DNA of 64,000 nt, taken from assembly GCA_029953675.1 (NCBI GenBank), contig JAMWBK010000006.1, positions 248,001 to 312,000 of the forward strand, in the 5' to 3' direction. Below the pieces are notes generated by a model. It ran no database searches. It worked only from the letters and a program-made list of their open reading frames with translations, and had not been told where the DNA came from. Both the position numbers and the translations under genes were made by a program. The stretch is from Rhodosorus marinus (Eukaryota > Rhodophyta > Stylonematophyceae > Stylonematales > Stylonemataceae). Every line of letters begins with the position of its first letter. Within the stretch, counting starts at the first letter, position 1. Positions 23,195-35,549 of this stretch are shown here, piece after piece.

Positions 23195-26100
23195 TTAAGA
23201 CTCTGGCTCTGGTTCGATTTCTTCCGCGTCCACTTCCACATCTCTCTCTGCTTCCTTGCTCTTCCCGAATGGGAAGAACTTCCTCTTCTGTGGGGTGGCT
23301 GACTGATTCGCTGCATCCTGATTGGCCTCGTTGAAGCTCGCATCGGTCAGGTACCTTTCAACATCCTTTGCCAAGTTCGGGTTGAGGGTTCGTCCATATC
23401 TCATCAGCCTAAGTCCCAGAGCAGCGGAGGATCACGAACGAAATCAGTTCCAAATCGCGTTCCAAGTCCCATGTCCCATATGGTCATTTACCCCCACTAC
23501 GATCCCCCTGCCTGCATCTAATAAGATAATTTCATGTTCTAATCCCTTCAATCACTTACCGCTTCGCTTCCTCAGGGTCGGCGACCAATCCCTTTCCTTC
23601 CATGGTGCACATTCCCAAGTAGAAAAACGCCTCAGCACAGTCCTGGTTAGCAGCTCTGTAAAACCACTTCACAGCTTCCGAAAAGTCCCTCCGTACTCCC
23701 AGACCGTAGAAATAATACCATCCAACCTACACAAACGGAACCAACAACCACAAGCACTTGTTTCAGCCAAAGCTCATATGAGTGATGCCCTGTAGCCACG
23801 GCTCCGAAACCCTTTGGGCTATTGATCTGGCTAGCTCTGGCTAAAATCACGTACCGCGTACTGAGCTTGGGCATAACCAGCCTCTGCAGCGATTCTGAAT
23901 TCCTCCAAACTCTTCTCGTACAAATTCATGTCGTGGTGATATTCCCCGAGAGTTAGATGCGCTTCCGCATCACCCCTCTTAGCCGCCTGTTTGATCCATT
24001 CCACAGCCTTCATGGAGTCTCTCGGAACGCCTCTGCCTTCAAAGTAGTAGATTCCAGTCTGGAGAGCAGATCGTGCGTCACCTGAAAAGTTGGACAATTA
24101 CGCTCAAATCTCGGAACCTTTTGTCCAATGTTTGCATCACGTCCATTAGAACGTATACAAATCGCTCCGCATTTCAACTCACCTCCGATGGCAGCTCTCT
24201 TCCAGTTAACGAATGCCAGTTCTTGGCTTTCTTCACAGCCAATTCCTTGATCGTACAACGAGGCCAGCTGTGCTACAGCGGTCATGTTCCCCAAGCCCGC
24301 AGCCCTCCTTGTCCATGTAAAACAGCGCTCATCGTCCTTCGGATAAGCGCGGAATTTGCTCTTGGTGAGTTGGATTTTGCCTTGCAAGTAAATCTGGCTC
24401 AGTTGGTAGCACATAACTCCAAGTTGGGCCTTATTGATCGTCTCCGGGAGTTTCTCCCAGTTCAAGGCGCCCAGGAGTCTATCAACCTCGGCAGGATCCT
24501 TCTCCAATCCAACACCTTGAAGGTAACAGTCCGCCGCTATGAGCTGCGACCTAATTACCCCTTGCTCAGCAGCTTTCAAGTGCCATTCCGCTCCTTCCTC
24601 GGGATTTGCATACTCAACCCCAACCCCTTGACCGTACAGGAGCTTGTCACCAAGTTTCACCTGGCAACTGACCAGACCACTTTGTGCGGCAATTCTGAGC
24701 GATCTCAGCATCACCGCCCGATCGCCTTGCTTCTCTGCAATCGCAGCTTTGAGCATGTTTACATAACCTTCAACCTGGTTCTTGAGCTTCAGCACAATAG
24801 AGACAAAACGCACGGCAGGAGTTTGGTATTCATCCTCCTCCTCTTCCTCTTCCTCGTCCTCGTCCTTATGAGCTTCAGTCTCCTCAGCTTCCCCTTCCCT
24901 GGCTTCTTCACTCACAACAGCTGCCGGAACAATCTCACTTGAACTAGCTGGCGCTGTACCAGTCGCAGCAGCCGCCGTTGCAGTTGTGGCCACCTCTATT
25001 GGCCCAACCTCGTCAGCAACTGACGATCGAGGTTTCGCCTCACCCGTCAGTTCCAGCGACTCAGGAGCAGCTCTTGGCGTTCCCGCAGCCGAAGGAATAG
25101 CAATTGCTGCAGCGCTCTTTGCTTCTTCTATTGCCTCGTGGACTGCATCATCTTCGACTAGTTTCGAGCCAGACTCGATGCCTCTGTCAGCAGCAGCGGT
25201 GGCAGCACCAGTGTCAACTGCAGTAGTCTCCGCTTTCACAGAAACTGCTCCAGCTTCAGCAGTTATAGCGGACGCAGCAGTCTCAGCGACGACATTAACC
25301 TCGGCGGCAACAGTCGTCACATCTTCCACTGCAGTCGTCCCTGTCGCGTTGTTTGATAGCCCAGAAAAGCTCTGGTCCTCTGAATACTCCGCCGGTTCTA
25401 CACTCGTAGATGCTTCCATGCCGACTTGAGCGAGCTCCACAGTTCTCTCCTCTACCGCTTCCACTACCTCCGATTCTACGATCGGCATTTCCGCTTCATC
25501 ATCATCCACATCCTCTTCTTCCTCCATCTCGTCACCAACCTTCTCGTCAACAACCTCCGCGTCGACAACCTCCTCGTCAACAACCTCCTCGTCAACAACC
25601 TCCGCGTCGACAACCTCCTCATCCACATCCTCTTCTTCTACAATCTCTTCCACAACCTCCTCCTCAACAACGTCCCCAGCATTCTCCATATCCTCTCCAG
25701 TGAGCATTGTCATTGCGACAGTTTCAACTGCTTGAGTTGCTTCCTCAAGAGGCGCCTCCATTTCTGCTTCACCCTCTGAATACTCTTCAATACTCTCAGC
25801 CTCTATTCTTACAGCAGTACCATGAACTAGCCCTACAGCTTCCTCCTCAGTATTTCCGGTTTCAATCAAATCCTCAAACTGAACCGGATCTAGAACTGGT
25901 TCGGTATGCTCTACATCACCTGGGGATCCTCCAACTCCTATGCGCGTGGCTCTTTGTCCTTGTTCTTTATAGCTCTGCCCTTCTTCCCCTTGACTAGCAG
26001 ATCCTATTTTAACTCCTTGAAAAGCTTGTCCCCGTCCTGCTGATACACGACCACGACCCCGCGGTCCCAAATCCTCGACCGCTCCAGTTAGTCCAACTGC

Positions 26101-26553
26101 CACAACCTCTTCAAGTTTCGGAATCGAGACTCTCGCGGAAGCCGGTCGTTCCTGAACAAATCCCGGTTGTCTTTCTTTAGCACTAGTTCCTTCTCCTGAG
26201 ACCTCCCGTTCAACCTCTCCAAATCCAGTGACCCCCAAGTCCTCAACCGCTCCAGACAATCCAGCCTCTACCACATCCTCAACCCTGGGAATCGAGACGC
26301 TCGAGGAAGTCGTCCGTTCAGAACGACTCGCTCTGTCACTTCCTCCGCTACCTCTATATTCCCCAAATACACTCTCCTCAACCTTCTTCACAGGCACCAC
26401 TAGTTCATCCCCTTCCTCACCCAAACCCTCAACAACTTTCTCCTCATCTTCTCCAAACAGTGCCGCCTCAACCACCTCTTCAACGCCTGGAATCGATACC
26501 GTCCCAGCCTTGATTGATGACCTTTTCCTACCCTTCTCATCAAAAGCCTCCAT
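23195..26553 (-). CDS. Sel1-repeat protein with long acidic, repetitive N-terminus
   Basis: Sel1-like repeats are alpha/alpha solenoids that scaffold protein complexes, for example in ER quality control. Four exons: 26553-24183, 24081-23855, 23726-23560, 23408-23195; 992 aa. Residues 1 to about 600 are low complexity. There are three copies of a unit VSIP-x-(V/L)-E-x-VV-x-x-x-L near residues 19, 86 and 142, then acidic Glu/Asp/Val-rich repeats and Ala/Thr-rich stretches. From about residue 600 come at least six Sel1 units (for example LGDKLLYGQGVGVE, AGLGNMTAVAQLASLYDQG, GIYYFEGRGVPRDSMKAVEW, VGWYYFYGLGVRRDFSEAV). The tail is basic then acidic. No signal peptide or membrane span is seen, so it is unlikely to be a full HRD3/SEL1L. 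The partner complex is unknown. Confidence 0.85.
25529..25625. repeat. 15-bp minisatellite inside the Sel1-protein gene
   Basis: About six 15-bp units related to CTCGTCAACAACCTC on the plus strand. On the coding (minus) strand they encode the five-residue cycle E/A-E-V-V-D of the acidic region. Confidence 0.85.
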
Positions 26554-28854
26554 TTTCCAATATTCTTCAAATTAAAATATCTAAACAATAATCTATATAC
26601 AAAATATTCATATACCCCCCCTTAAACAATGTTTAAGATTCAATCAACAAGGAGAACTGTTCTTCAAGAAGAACGAAAAGAGGTGTGAGTCCCGCCTGCT
26701 TCGACGATGAGCAAAAGGGCTTGGCGTCTCTTTCCTTCCCGTGTTCCTGTTTAACAACCAAGAAGAAACTTATCTGCCTTTCTTTGTCTGGATGGTAGAG
26801 TCGTGGATACCTTGTTCAGCCTTTTGAGCTTTGGAACTTTTCTAGAGCAACCACGTGGTGGTGGAGTTTTGGTTCCATTGAAGAGGTGTGTATGTTTTGG
26901 TTTTTTTCATGTTTTTGATGTGTGTATCCGTTGAAAATGAGATATTGGACGCTGCAGGGGTTCTGGATTGGATCGCTGGTTTCTTTTTCGAGCGGTTTCG
27001 TTTTCTCTGTATCGGAGCGATTCGGTGTGTGTGGGTCTCTGGACTTTTACGCCCGTTTGTTGGGAGCTACGTTGGTTCCCGGATAGGGTTGTTACATCTT
27101 TTTCTTGCTGTTCAGTAAGCGATAGTCTCCTGCAATCTGCGTTGTGACTTATATTAGTTTTGCCGGGCACCACAAAATAAGCAAGGTATTGCCTATAGCA
27201 CCCTGCACGCTGTGAGCTCTGAGTGAGTTGCTCGATCAGCCCCATCCGTCATCGAGCAGCACAATCGCAAAGCTGAGGATAGGTCGCAGCCGATGATCAG
27301 GTCCCCATCTGGCCCCAAACATCCAATATCAGTTTTCCATGATCAGGGTTCTTTTGTACAACCACAACTTTCCATGACATACAGGCTCTTAAGGAAGGAG
27401 CCACATAGAGCCCTGTAGAAGGAGCATAAGCGTCAAAAACTCTGTCTCTCATCTCGAGAACAAAACTCTCCAACCACTGCCAGGAAATCCGAAACCGGCC
27501 GATCCCGACGAATTCGGCAATATTGACTACTTCAATCAATATAATGACCTTCCACTTGAGCATCGCCTTTGGGGTAGATGAAATGAGTATTGCTCCAATA
27601 GTCTCTAATATTTTATTATAATAAACAAAATCTCCATCTCACGAACCCCCTCCATCTGTTCACATCTGCTGAACGTATTCGTCGGTTTTCAATAATGACA
27701 GCTGACACGTTAATATTGCCAAACGGTCAGATTTCACGAAATGCTTGAGTTTTTCGAACATCTTGTACCATTCGATTCAATACGTTAAATACATTCGTCC
27801 TTTTATAAAGCAATGTCATAAATATTTAATTTTCCAGAAACATATCGAACCGAATACGATATAATACATGTATTTTCGAAAATACATAGAGTATAAATAA
27901 TGTTTGTGGCGTAGTTTATCGGAAAAGATATAATCGATGATATTTTAAAGAATTTTCATAAGCTGATTCTTGTTGGTGTTTCTGCATGGAGTGTCGGATT
28001 GATGGGCATAGTGAATGGAAACAGCTAAAGTGGAATGTACCCAAAACATGTCCTCAACTGGATGCTGCTGGATTGCTGACATCATGAAGTAGAAGGTTGT
28101 ACTTTTCTAACGAAGAACAAGAGATCGATCTCGCAAGATCTACTGGAGAGCTGTTTTAGTCCCTAATGTTCCTGACACTGTTTCCCGTAGAATGTAGTAT
28201 CGTACTCCACTCAAGGGTCTCCTTAGCATCGCTTAATTTGCTTTTCTTGCGCATCCCTAGCGCTACATTCGGTAGCTTCAAGTAAACAGTCTCTAATCCG
28301 TCCCATGTATTGCGTGCTTAATGATTTTGGTCGGAAGATGACGACCCCGGCATGCTGTAATGAATATATACGAAGCATTTTGTTCTGTATGAGGTGAATA
28401 AATAGCTTCATAAAACAAAACCTTATCCTTAGTGCTAAAAGAGGAACAAGAGATCAATCCTGTAGATCTAGTGCCCCCTCCCCTAGTGTAGTCCCTCCGA
28501 CCTACTGTTCTGGTTTTTCTGGAAGACTGAATAACTCCCGGTGAGTCTCCTAGGATATTGAAATCGTGAGACTTCTTACTAGAAGCGAACACCAGCAAAC
28601 TTCTAATAGCTACAAAGCGCAACCAAAGAACTCCCCCATCCACTAGGTGCTCCTCCGGTTGACGATGATGGTCAGTACCTATTGGATTCATGAGGTTGTG
28701 ATAGGATGTTAGTAACGTGCAGTTAGGATTGTAAAAAAGGCCGCGGTCCGGAGGTTGTGGGGTTGAGGTTGAAGGCAATTTAGAAAGCTATGTAGAAGAT
28801 TTTGTTTTGTCCTGTTCTTGTGTATGTGCATACTAGATAAATAAGAATGGTGAG
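26554..28854. other. Intergenic, divergent spacer
   Basis: 2.3 kb between divergent genes. 27600-27960 is very AT-rich. An ATG-started 88-codon frame at minus 27563-27297 and a longer open stretch at minus 28778-28293 match nothing I recognise. G-rich leader from about 28690 to the WD40 start. Confidence 0.55.
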
Positions 28855-31080
28855 ATGATTGGAGTTTCTGCGAGATTTGGTGATAGTGAGGGTGATGGAT
28901 CGCTGGAGGAATACGTGGGACGAGGAGGATCATCTGGATCTACGGGGTCGATTGCTAATGCTTTGGACAACTTTGAGATTGCTGAAGGTCTCAGTAGTCG
29001 AGCATCACACGGAACAGATGCATTTAGGTATGGAAGCCTGGTCACCCCGTCCAGATGTTGCTTTCCTTTCGCTCATTTTGGTTTGTCTTCTCGGCCATCA
29101 CGGAGTGAGTCTAGGAGTCCAAGAAGGTCATTATCTCAGCGAAGATCTTTAGAAAATGCCTCAGAAGATGAATCGTCCGCATCTGCGTACATCGCTTCCC
29201 TGGGAACCATCTCGGGAATCTACAACGACCTTCAGAGGGAGAGAGACCTGATGGTCCAGGATGCAGAACGAGTCTACAAAGAACGAATTTCATCCGTATC
29301 GCGATTGAGAAAGCTCGAGGTAAGTAAAGGAACTAGATCTCCGTGGCCGATAGTTGGTGCAATGGAACACTGCAACTGAACAGGCGTGGTTTGGGGTTTT
29401 GTACAGACAAAGCTCATGGACCTTTCTCAAGAAAAATTGTCCCTGGAAGAAAGACTTGAAGCGCTTGGACTTAAGGATGAAGAACTGCGTGAAAAAATCT
29501 TAAACTTGGATAAGAAGGTAGGTTGGCAGCTCCTTGTCTACCCAGGTCCTTTCGTTCCTGGCAGCTCCTTGTCTACCCAGGTCCTTTCGTTCCTGAACGT
29601 TGAGACTGTCAATTCTCCCACCACCACCACGCCCATTCTCAACGTTAAAAAGGCGGAAGAGATATGTACGGAAAGCCAGAAATTCGAATTCGCGATACGA
29701 GAAATGAGAGGAGAATCCACGTCATCCAACGCTGTCGAAAGCGGCGGCGAGACCGCGTCCACAGTACCTAGCAACCATTCATCATCATCGTGCTTGAGGA
29801 CTCTCTTTGGCCACTCTGGCCAAGTCCTCTGTGTTGATGCCTGTCCGGAGAGCCGTGTAGTTATCTCTGGTAAGCGCGAATACATCCTTACAACCAGGAC
29901 TGAAAACGCAGTATTCATCACAGGAATTGCCCCTCTTTTTCAACTGCCCAGGTTCGGCGGACAAGTCCTTGCGCACTTGGGACATGGACACTGGACGTCG
30001 ACAGGATGCATTGTATGGTCACAACGGATGGGTTCACTGTGTCCGGCTGCAAGAGCACAAGGCTGTAACCGGATCCGGAGATAAGACTATAAAGATATGG
30101 GACATTCTACCTGCAACGGACAACATCGGCTACGGAGTAGGCGTTGGTGGTCCCTGTCAAGCGACTTTTGTGGGTATGCGATACTTCCACGGACACATTG
30201 CTTTCTGTGGATGATTGGACTTTGACAAAGCCCGCACAATTGCACAGCCAGGATGCTCTAAGCGTTCAGTCACCGCGCAGAACAGCGGGTTCCCAACCTC
30301 TGCTCAACAGTAACGCCTCGCTCACTTCTTTCTGATCAGGTCATGACGCCGGAGTCACGTGCGTAGATTTCGATTCGTCTCATGTGCTGAGCGGGTCGAT
30401 GGACAGGACAATTCGACGGTGGAATCTTGAGCACCACAACGATGAGGTCTTTGAATTGATCGGGCATGATGGGGCAGTTTCCTGTCTCCAATTTTGGTCG
30501 TAAGACTTTCCCACACGCTCCTTTCTTTGTCCTCCTGCAGTAGAACGCACTAACCTTGTTCCGTCCATGACGTCTTTAGCTATGCCCTTGTAACTGGCAG
30601 TGTGGATAAGTCGATTCGCATGTGGGACCTGAGGACCGGGAAATCTCATAGAACCCTACGAGGTCATGCAGGCCCGGTTCGATCGCTTCAGTTTGATGAT
30701 AGGATAATCATCAGTGGAGGGCTGGATCGCCAAGCCCTGGTTTGGGACATAAGAACAGGCAAAGTGATACAATGCATAGAGACTCCTGGACAGGTGCTGG
30801 GGCTGTGTTTTTCTAGAGGAGAATGCCTTGTAGCTTCCTCAGACAAGGTCATTTATGTAAGACTAGCAGAGCAATAGCCTCATCAATTACTGTGGGTAGC
30901 GCTACTGAGCGCTCCGATCTAAAATGCGGAAGTTAACCTTCGTGGCAGGTATACGATGTCTCTAGCGGAAAGGTTTTGACGGAAAAGCATGGACATTCGG
31001 GTGCGGTTTTGTGTGTTGTACAGGCGGAAGACAAAGCCGTTTCGGGATCTACCGATCACACATGTCGCCTGTGGATATAG
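28855..31080 (+). CDS. Coiled-coil WD40 protein, Mdv1/Caf4/Mda1-like (mitochondrial division adaptor?)
   Basis: Mdv1/Caf4 in yeast and Mda1 in red algae are WD40 adaptors that link dynamin to mitochondria. Exons: 28855-29319, 29407-29517, 29581-29869, 29952-30173, 30340-30499, 30580-30856, 30949-31080 (551 aa, or 525 if an in-frame 78-bp segment 29028-29105 is also an intron). Residues 1-100 are Ser/Gly-rich. A coiled coil follows (ERDLMVQDAERVYKERISS; LSLEERLEALGLKDEELREK), then about seven WD repeats with clear ends (GSADKSLRTWDMDTG, GSGDKTIKIWDIL, GSMDRTIRRWNLE, GSVDKSIRMWDLRTGK, GGLDRQALVWDIRTGK, GSTDHTCRLWI). The order N-terminal extension, coiled coil, propeller matches this family, but other WD40/coiled-coil proteins share it. 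The intron at 29518-29580 contains a tandem duplication. The mitochondrial role is inferred. Confidence 0.75.
29524..29595 (+). repeat. 35-bp direct tandem duplication across a splice site
   Basis: Two perfect copies with period 35 (start GGCAGCTCCTTGTCTACCCA), each containing the same CCCAG|GTCC. The second copy supplies the acceptor of intron 29518-29580. Confidence 0.85.
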
Positions 31081-31308
31081 ATGAGCATATAAGGCCTTCC
31101 TCACAGTGTCCACGTCGCAAGAGGACGTGCATATGAACACTGGTTCTGAAGAAGAAGAAGAAGATAGCAGGAATGGTTCTTGCAGATAGCATTTGTTTTC
31201 ACATCGATAAAATACACCTGTACATCCATATGTTTGACTAATCCACACTATTACCACGCGTGCTGGGCCCCAAAAATTTACGACACCACACAAGGACTAA
31301 GCCGCTGC

Positions 31309-33772
31309 TCAGGTCTTGCCGCTGCCAGTAACCTGGTGGGCTGGCTTCGTGGAGTCACCGTCGGGGATGTCCCCTCCATCATGCTCTGCTGTACATAATC
31401 CTGCGAATGCATCAAGAATTCTTTCCACGGAATCTTTCGCTTTCGTTGGCTTTAGTGGGCTGGGTGCATCCACAGCTTTCTTCATCCGTTCCTCAAGCTG
31501 CGCAAGAGCGTCTTGCTTTCCCGCCAGCTCCGCAGTGAGCCATGCCAGAACGCACACCGTGTCGGCGTCAAAACGCATGAATCGTTTCCTCACCACCTCC
31601 TGTACCTTGCTGAGCTTGCGCGAACCGCGCTGTACACTTATTCCGTGCCGCAGTCGCTTTCGCCGCATCCCTTCCAAGCTAAGGGCTCCCGCCATCTGCG
31701 GGGAAGGCGGGAGATAGAAGCCCTTGTTCGTCACTATATCACACTGACAGAGTTGATCCTGCAAATTCGGCGGCCTTCGCAACGCCTTTGCTTTGAACGA
31801 AGCGAGCAACGCTTCATGCATGGCTGGTCCGACCTCCGGATCCTCTTCTATTACGGTTCTTAACGCGCACAGGTACTCGGACAGAAGAACCGCAGCAATA
31901 GCTGCACAGCTTCTCCCGATGACGTCACCACCGGCATGGGCCACAGCCAAGACCAACCTCGCACTGGCCTGTACGACTCGCAGTGACCGCGTGGGCCTTT
32001 CAATGCGAAACACGGAAGAAACAAAGTCAACAAAGCTGGCTCCGAGAGAGTTGATCACATCAGCCGTAAAGCTATCGTCATCCAGGTCGGACTTTGGCAA
32101 CTGGTTTCCCGTCACAAAATCGTAGCCAGAGAGAGACGATGAAACGTTTATCTCCCCGCTGTCATCCAAAGCCGGGGACCTAGGACTATGGCCTGTTCCG
32201 TTCACATCCGGACACTCTCCATGGCAGCACTCGGCACTGTTCGTAGAATTCCTTGCAAGCGCAAACCCTGCGTTGATAAGGTCGTCATATTCACACAAAG
32301 GATACGATACGAGGGCTTCTACTGCGCAAAGGGCCATGTGGACAGCTCTCTCGTCTCTAGACAACATCACGAGATCCTTCAGGCTCTGGCTCGGGGTCTG
32401 ACCATTGTGGGAGAAAGAGCTTAGCATCTCCGCGGTCATTGCTCTTCCAATGAGTTTGTGTTTCAAGAGAACCAGACAAAGCGCAACATGCCATCCGAAA
32501 ATTCCAGCTCGTCGTTCGAACCTGCCCAGCTGCGCTCCGTCCGAGCCAGCGAGGGACGCCATTTCAATAAGCGGTGGCTGCACAAACTCGCGAATGGCAG
32601 CTCCACCAAGGTAAGCTCCAATTGTCCGTTCGTTGTTCGCTATCGCTTCGTTAACATAGTCCAAAATGCTCTCCAATTCACACATTTGGTTGTCAATGCT
32701 GTGCAGTGTGGCATCGGGAAGATCAGCTTGGGCGCAGCGAGAGAAAGCTCTCTCCACGAGATCTTCGATTGATCGCACGTAGAAGAATAGTCGATTGAAA
32801 TAGTGTGCTTCTGAGTTCAGGTCCTTCGTCGCATATTCGAGAACGCGCTCATCTTCCAGATTGAAGATGCTCAGGGTTGCGTTGCGGATGGCTATTCTGA
32901 ACATAGGTTCCTTGTGGTCGAAAAGCTCGGTCGCCTTTTCGTATAAGGGGAATGATTGCGCGTCCTCGTTGAAGAAAAATTGTAGCAGGTCATCGTTGAG
33001 CCTGTTTGTTATCCCGCGTATAAGCGAGATCAGGTGACCGATGAGTTCAAGGTCGTCGCGATCCGCCTTGAACGTCAATATCTCGTTGATGTGGTTCCGC
33101 GAGAAGAGGTTGTACAGAGACGTGTCGTTCCGAAAGCTCTGTACCATGATCGAAATGCTTTGAAGGCATTGCCTTCGGACACCGGGCGACGCCGTGTGCT
33201 TCAGTATTTCCGATATATGAAACATCACTTGACCGTTCATGAAGACATCCCAGAGAGATGGGTTGTTCTGGTCCCCCCAAACCACGATCTGAGCGAGCGC
33301 TCTGATGGCCTCCACAGCCTCAGCGTCTCTTCCAGGCGACCGACGACGCATTCTCGACGCCCCATCCCTGTTGGAATATCTTTGTACAATCTGATTGCGA
33401 GAAAGTAAGACGCGAACAAATTAGGAAACGGCGTTTGCTGTAAGTAGCACGGCGGGACAACGCAAAGAGATCCAAAAATCTCATGGCAAGCAACTCGCTG
33501 CCGAAAAAATGAACTCGAAAAATACGCACCAGGATGACTTCCGTCAAAAACGCCTCATCAAGTTCTCTTTCAGATGAAAGTCTGGTTAGACTTTCGTGGA
33601 GGCTGTTTACTTCGGTGTCCGTCGTTTTATCGTCACCGGGCTCCTCATGTGCATGGCCACTGTTGAAAGAGCGCTCTTCATTGCTAGACGACGACAGTGG
33701 AGTCACAGTCACAAGCTGCAACAGGCGTGGGTGCAGGCTCAAAAAGGAGCTAAATCTATGACTGCGACTCAT
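31309..33772 (-). CDS. CLEC16A/Ema/GOP-1 family protein (FPL domain)
   Basis: CLEC16A (Ema in fly, GOP-1 in worm) acts on endosomes and in autophagy and mitophagy. Two exons: 33772-33530 and 33390-31309, 774 aa. The N-terminal FPL domain is evident: EVNSLHESLTRLSSERELDE, then the family hallmark IVVWGDQNNPSLWDVF (animal form ILIWGDQNDSSVFDFF), SLYNLFSRNHINEIL, FFFNEDAQSFPLYEKATELF with MFRIAIRNATLSIFNL, and an armadillo-like continuation. The intron between ATG-proximal and main exon is the simplest in-frame choice (acceptor CAATCAG at 33393-33391); another acceptor 23 bp downstream is out of frame. A Ser/Gly-rich insert near residues 440-480 breaks the alpha-solenoid. The stop codon lies 228 bp from that of the WD40 gene, in convergent arrangement. 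Function is inferred from family. Confidence 0.85.
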
Positions 33773-35549
33773 TCATCCGCCTGCCACAAAACTATCTACA
33801 CACCCTCACCTCCCCCTCCGGAGATCCACAGAGCACAATTAACACCCCTTCAAAAATCAAATCACCACCTCATCCTTTGTATGATCGCTTCCCGGTCAAG
33901 CACATATCAATACATAATCCATCACACCATGCGAAATCTATGAAACTCCGTCCTCGCTCCGTACTTTCCAGACAACTTCTCGTCTTCCGTTCCCACCTCA
34001 ACCAAAAGCTAACTTCCCGAAGACTACCTCTACCAGCATCAACTAGCTCTCTCCCATGTCACAAACTCAGACCCATCTCCACCCTCCACAGACAATACCA
34101 TCATCAACTCTCATAAAAACAAAAACCCATACACTTCTAAAACCAAAAAAAAAAAATGCCTACCTCAACTCTACCACCCCCCACAACATCACTTCCACCA
34201 AAAAAAAACCCACCGAAAGAAACCACTACACCTAAACAGTAACCCTGACCATCATCTTCACCACTCATATATCACTTTCTCCCCATGAGCATGTTGTAAC
34301 CCCATCGAAGCAACCCCAAGGCCCGCTCCCCACACAAAAACATATATTGAATCGAACGCCCTCATCACCACCTTCCACGATTCAATCAATTCAACGTAAT
34401 TCAATCTTTACATAATTGATTGAATTCTTTCTGCTGTCCTTTTGAAAACAAAAATTTCTAGAAAAGATGAGGTATCCGTGAAAAAAACAAAACTGAATAT
34501 TGAAACAAAATAGGCTGACTGTTGGCGGTGTACTGGATTACCCCCGGGGTGTGTGTGTGTGTGTGTGTGGGGAAGGACTTCTTTTGAGGTGGTGGGTAAG
34601 GTAGCCTGTGGCTGGAAATACTTGGATTATTTCAGATAAATACATGATAAGCGATTTATTCGGAATTATATCGGGGGGATAATTTGATGGTAAATTTTAT
34701 TTCCGAATGGTAAGCGGGGTAAAGGATGCTCGTTTATTTTTTGTAATAATTTTTTGTAGATATTGGAATCATTTGATTTTGATTTTCCAAAAACAATTAT
34801 ATAGGACAGACTGTCCGATGGTTTTTCGGATGTGTCAGGAAACCAAGTAGGGCATTTCTGAGCTGCAGCTGTTTCGATGGGGGGTGGGGGGAAGTGTTGG
34901 ATGGATGGAGTGTTGGCTACAGCTACCTCTCCAGCCTCCAGTCTTCGTCCAGGATTTTAGGACAATGAAACATGTAGCGCAGTTCTTGTTTTTCCTCTGA
35001 TAACCCCGGATAGTGAGCTTGATCGACCTGGGTTTGTTTTTACTGCTCTTCAACGAGAGCGGTGGTCATCGAGGTTCTTCTGGAATCGTAAGAACGGATA
35101 CTCCCACTAGTATACGCCAGCTGTGGTGGCATTTGTCTGGGCATACTTTGTACCGTGCCAGTGTATTCATCTTAGAAGGTCTCGCGAGATTTCTCCGTTG
35201 TTCTTGTCGAAGTTGTTTTTAAGCAAGATCCACTGCTTCCCCCACCGTTGACGACCTGTGGGTCGGGTAAGCTGCCTTTACGCAACCTTCTGATCGACCG
35301 TGATTGGTTTGGGAGACCTTAGCACTATGCGCAGCATTCTGATCTGCGAAGGACACGAAATCGTTCGAGGGATGACTGGAGTAGTTATTTTCTAGAAGAG
35401 AGGAGATCCTCATTTAAGGGTCTTCCAGAGCCCTCTTTTCCTCTCTTCCACAGGTCTTCAGTCTGACTCGTCACAGGATTGCTACAACAATAAGCGCATT
35501 CAGAGGGATCAAAAGTTTCTTGGCAGCGGCACCTAGTCAAGATACATAT
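33773..35549. other. Intergenic
   Basis: 1.78 kb. 33773-34340 is C/A/T-rich and G-poor on the plus strand (CLEC16A leader side). 34380-34800 is AT-rich with a (GT)10 run. No convincing gene. Confidence 0.6.
34549..34569 (+). repeat. (GT)10 microsatellite
   Basis: Ten GT units following a CCCCCGGGG stretch. Confidence 0.9.

Noticed and set aside
24986-26575. Plus-strand Ser/Thr/Pro/Gln-rich frames
   Set aside because: Shadows of the acidic repetitive exon of the Sel1 protein.
28293-28778. 161-codon minus frame
   Set aside because: No ATG at its start, no recognised domain, and it lies in the upstream region of the WD40 gene.
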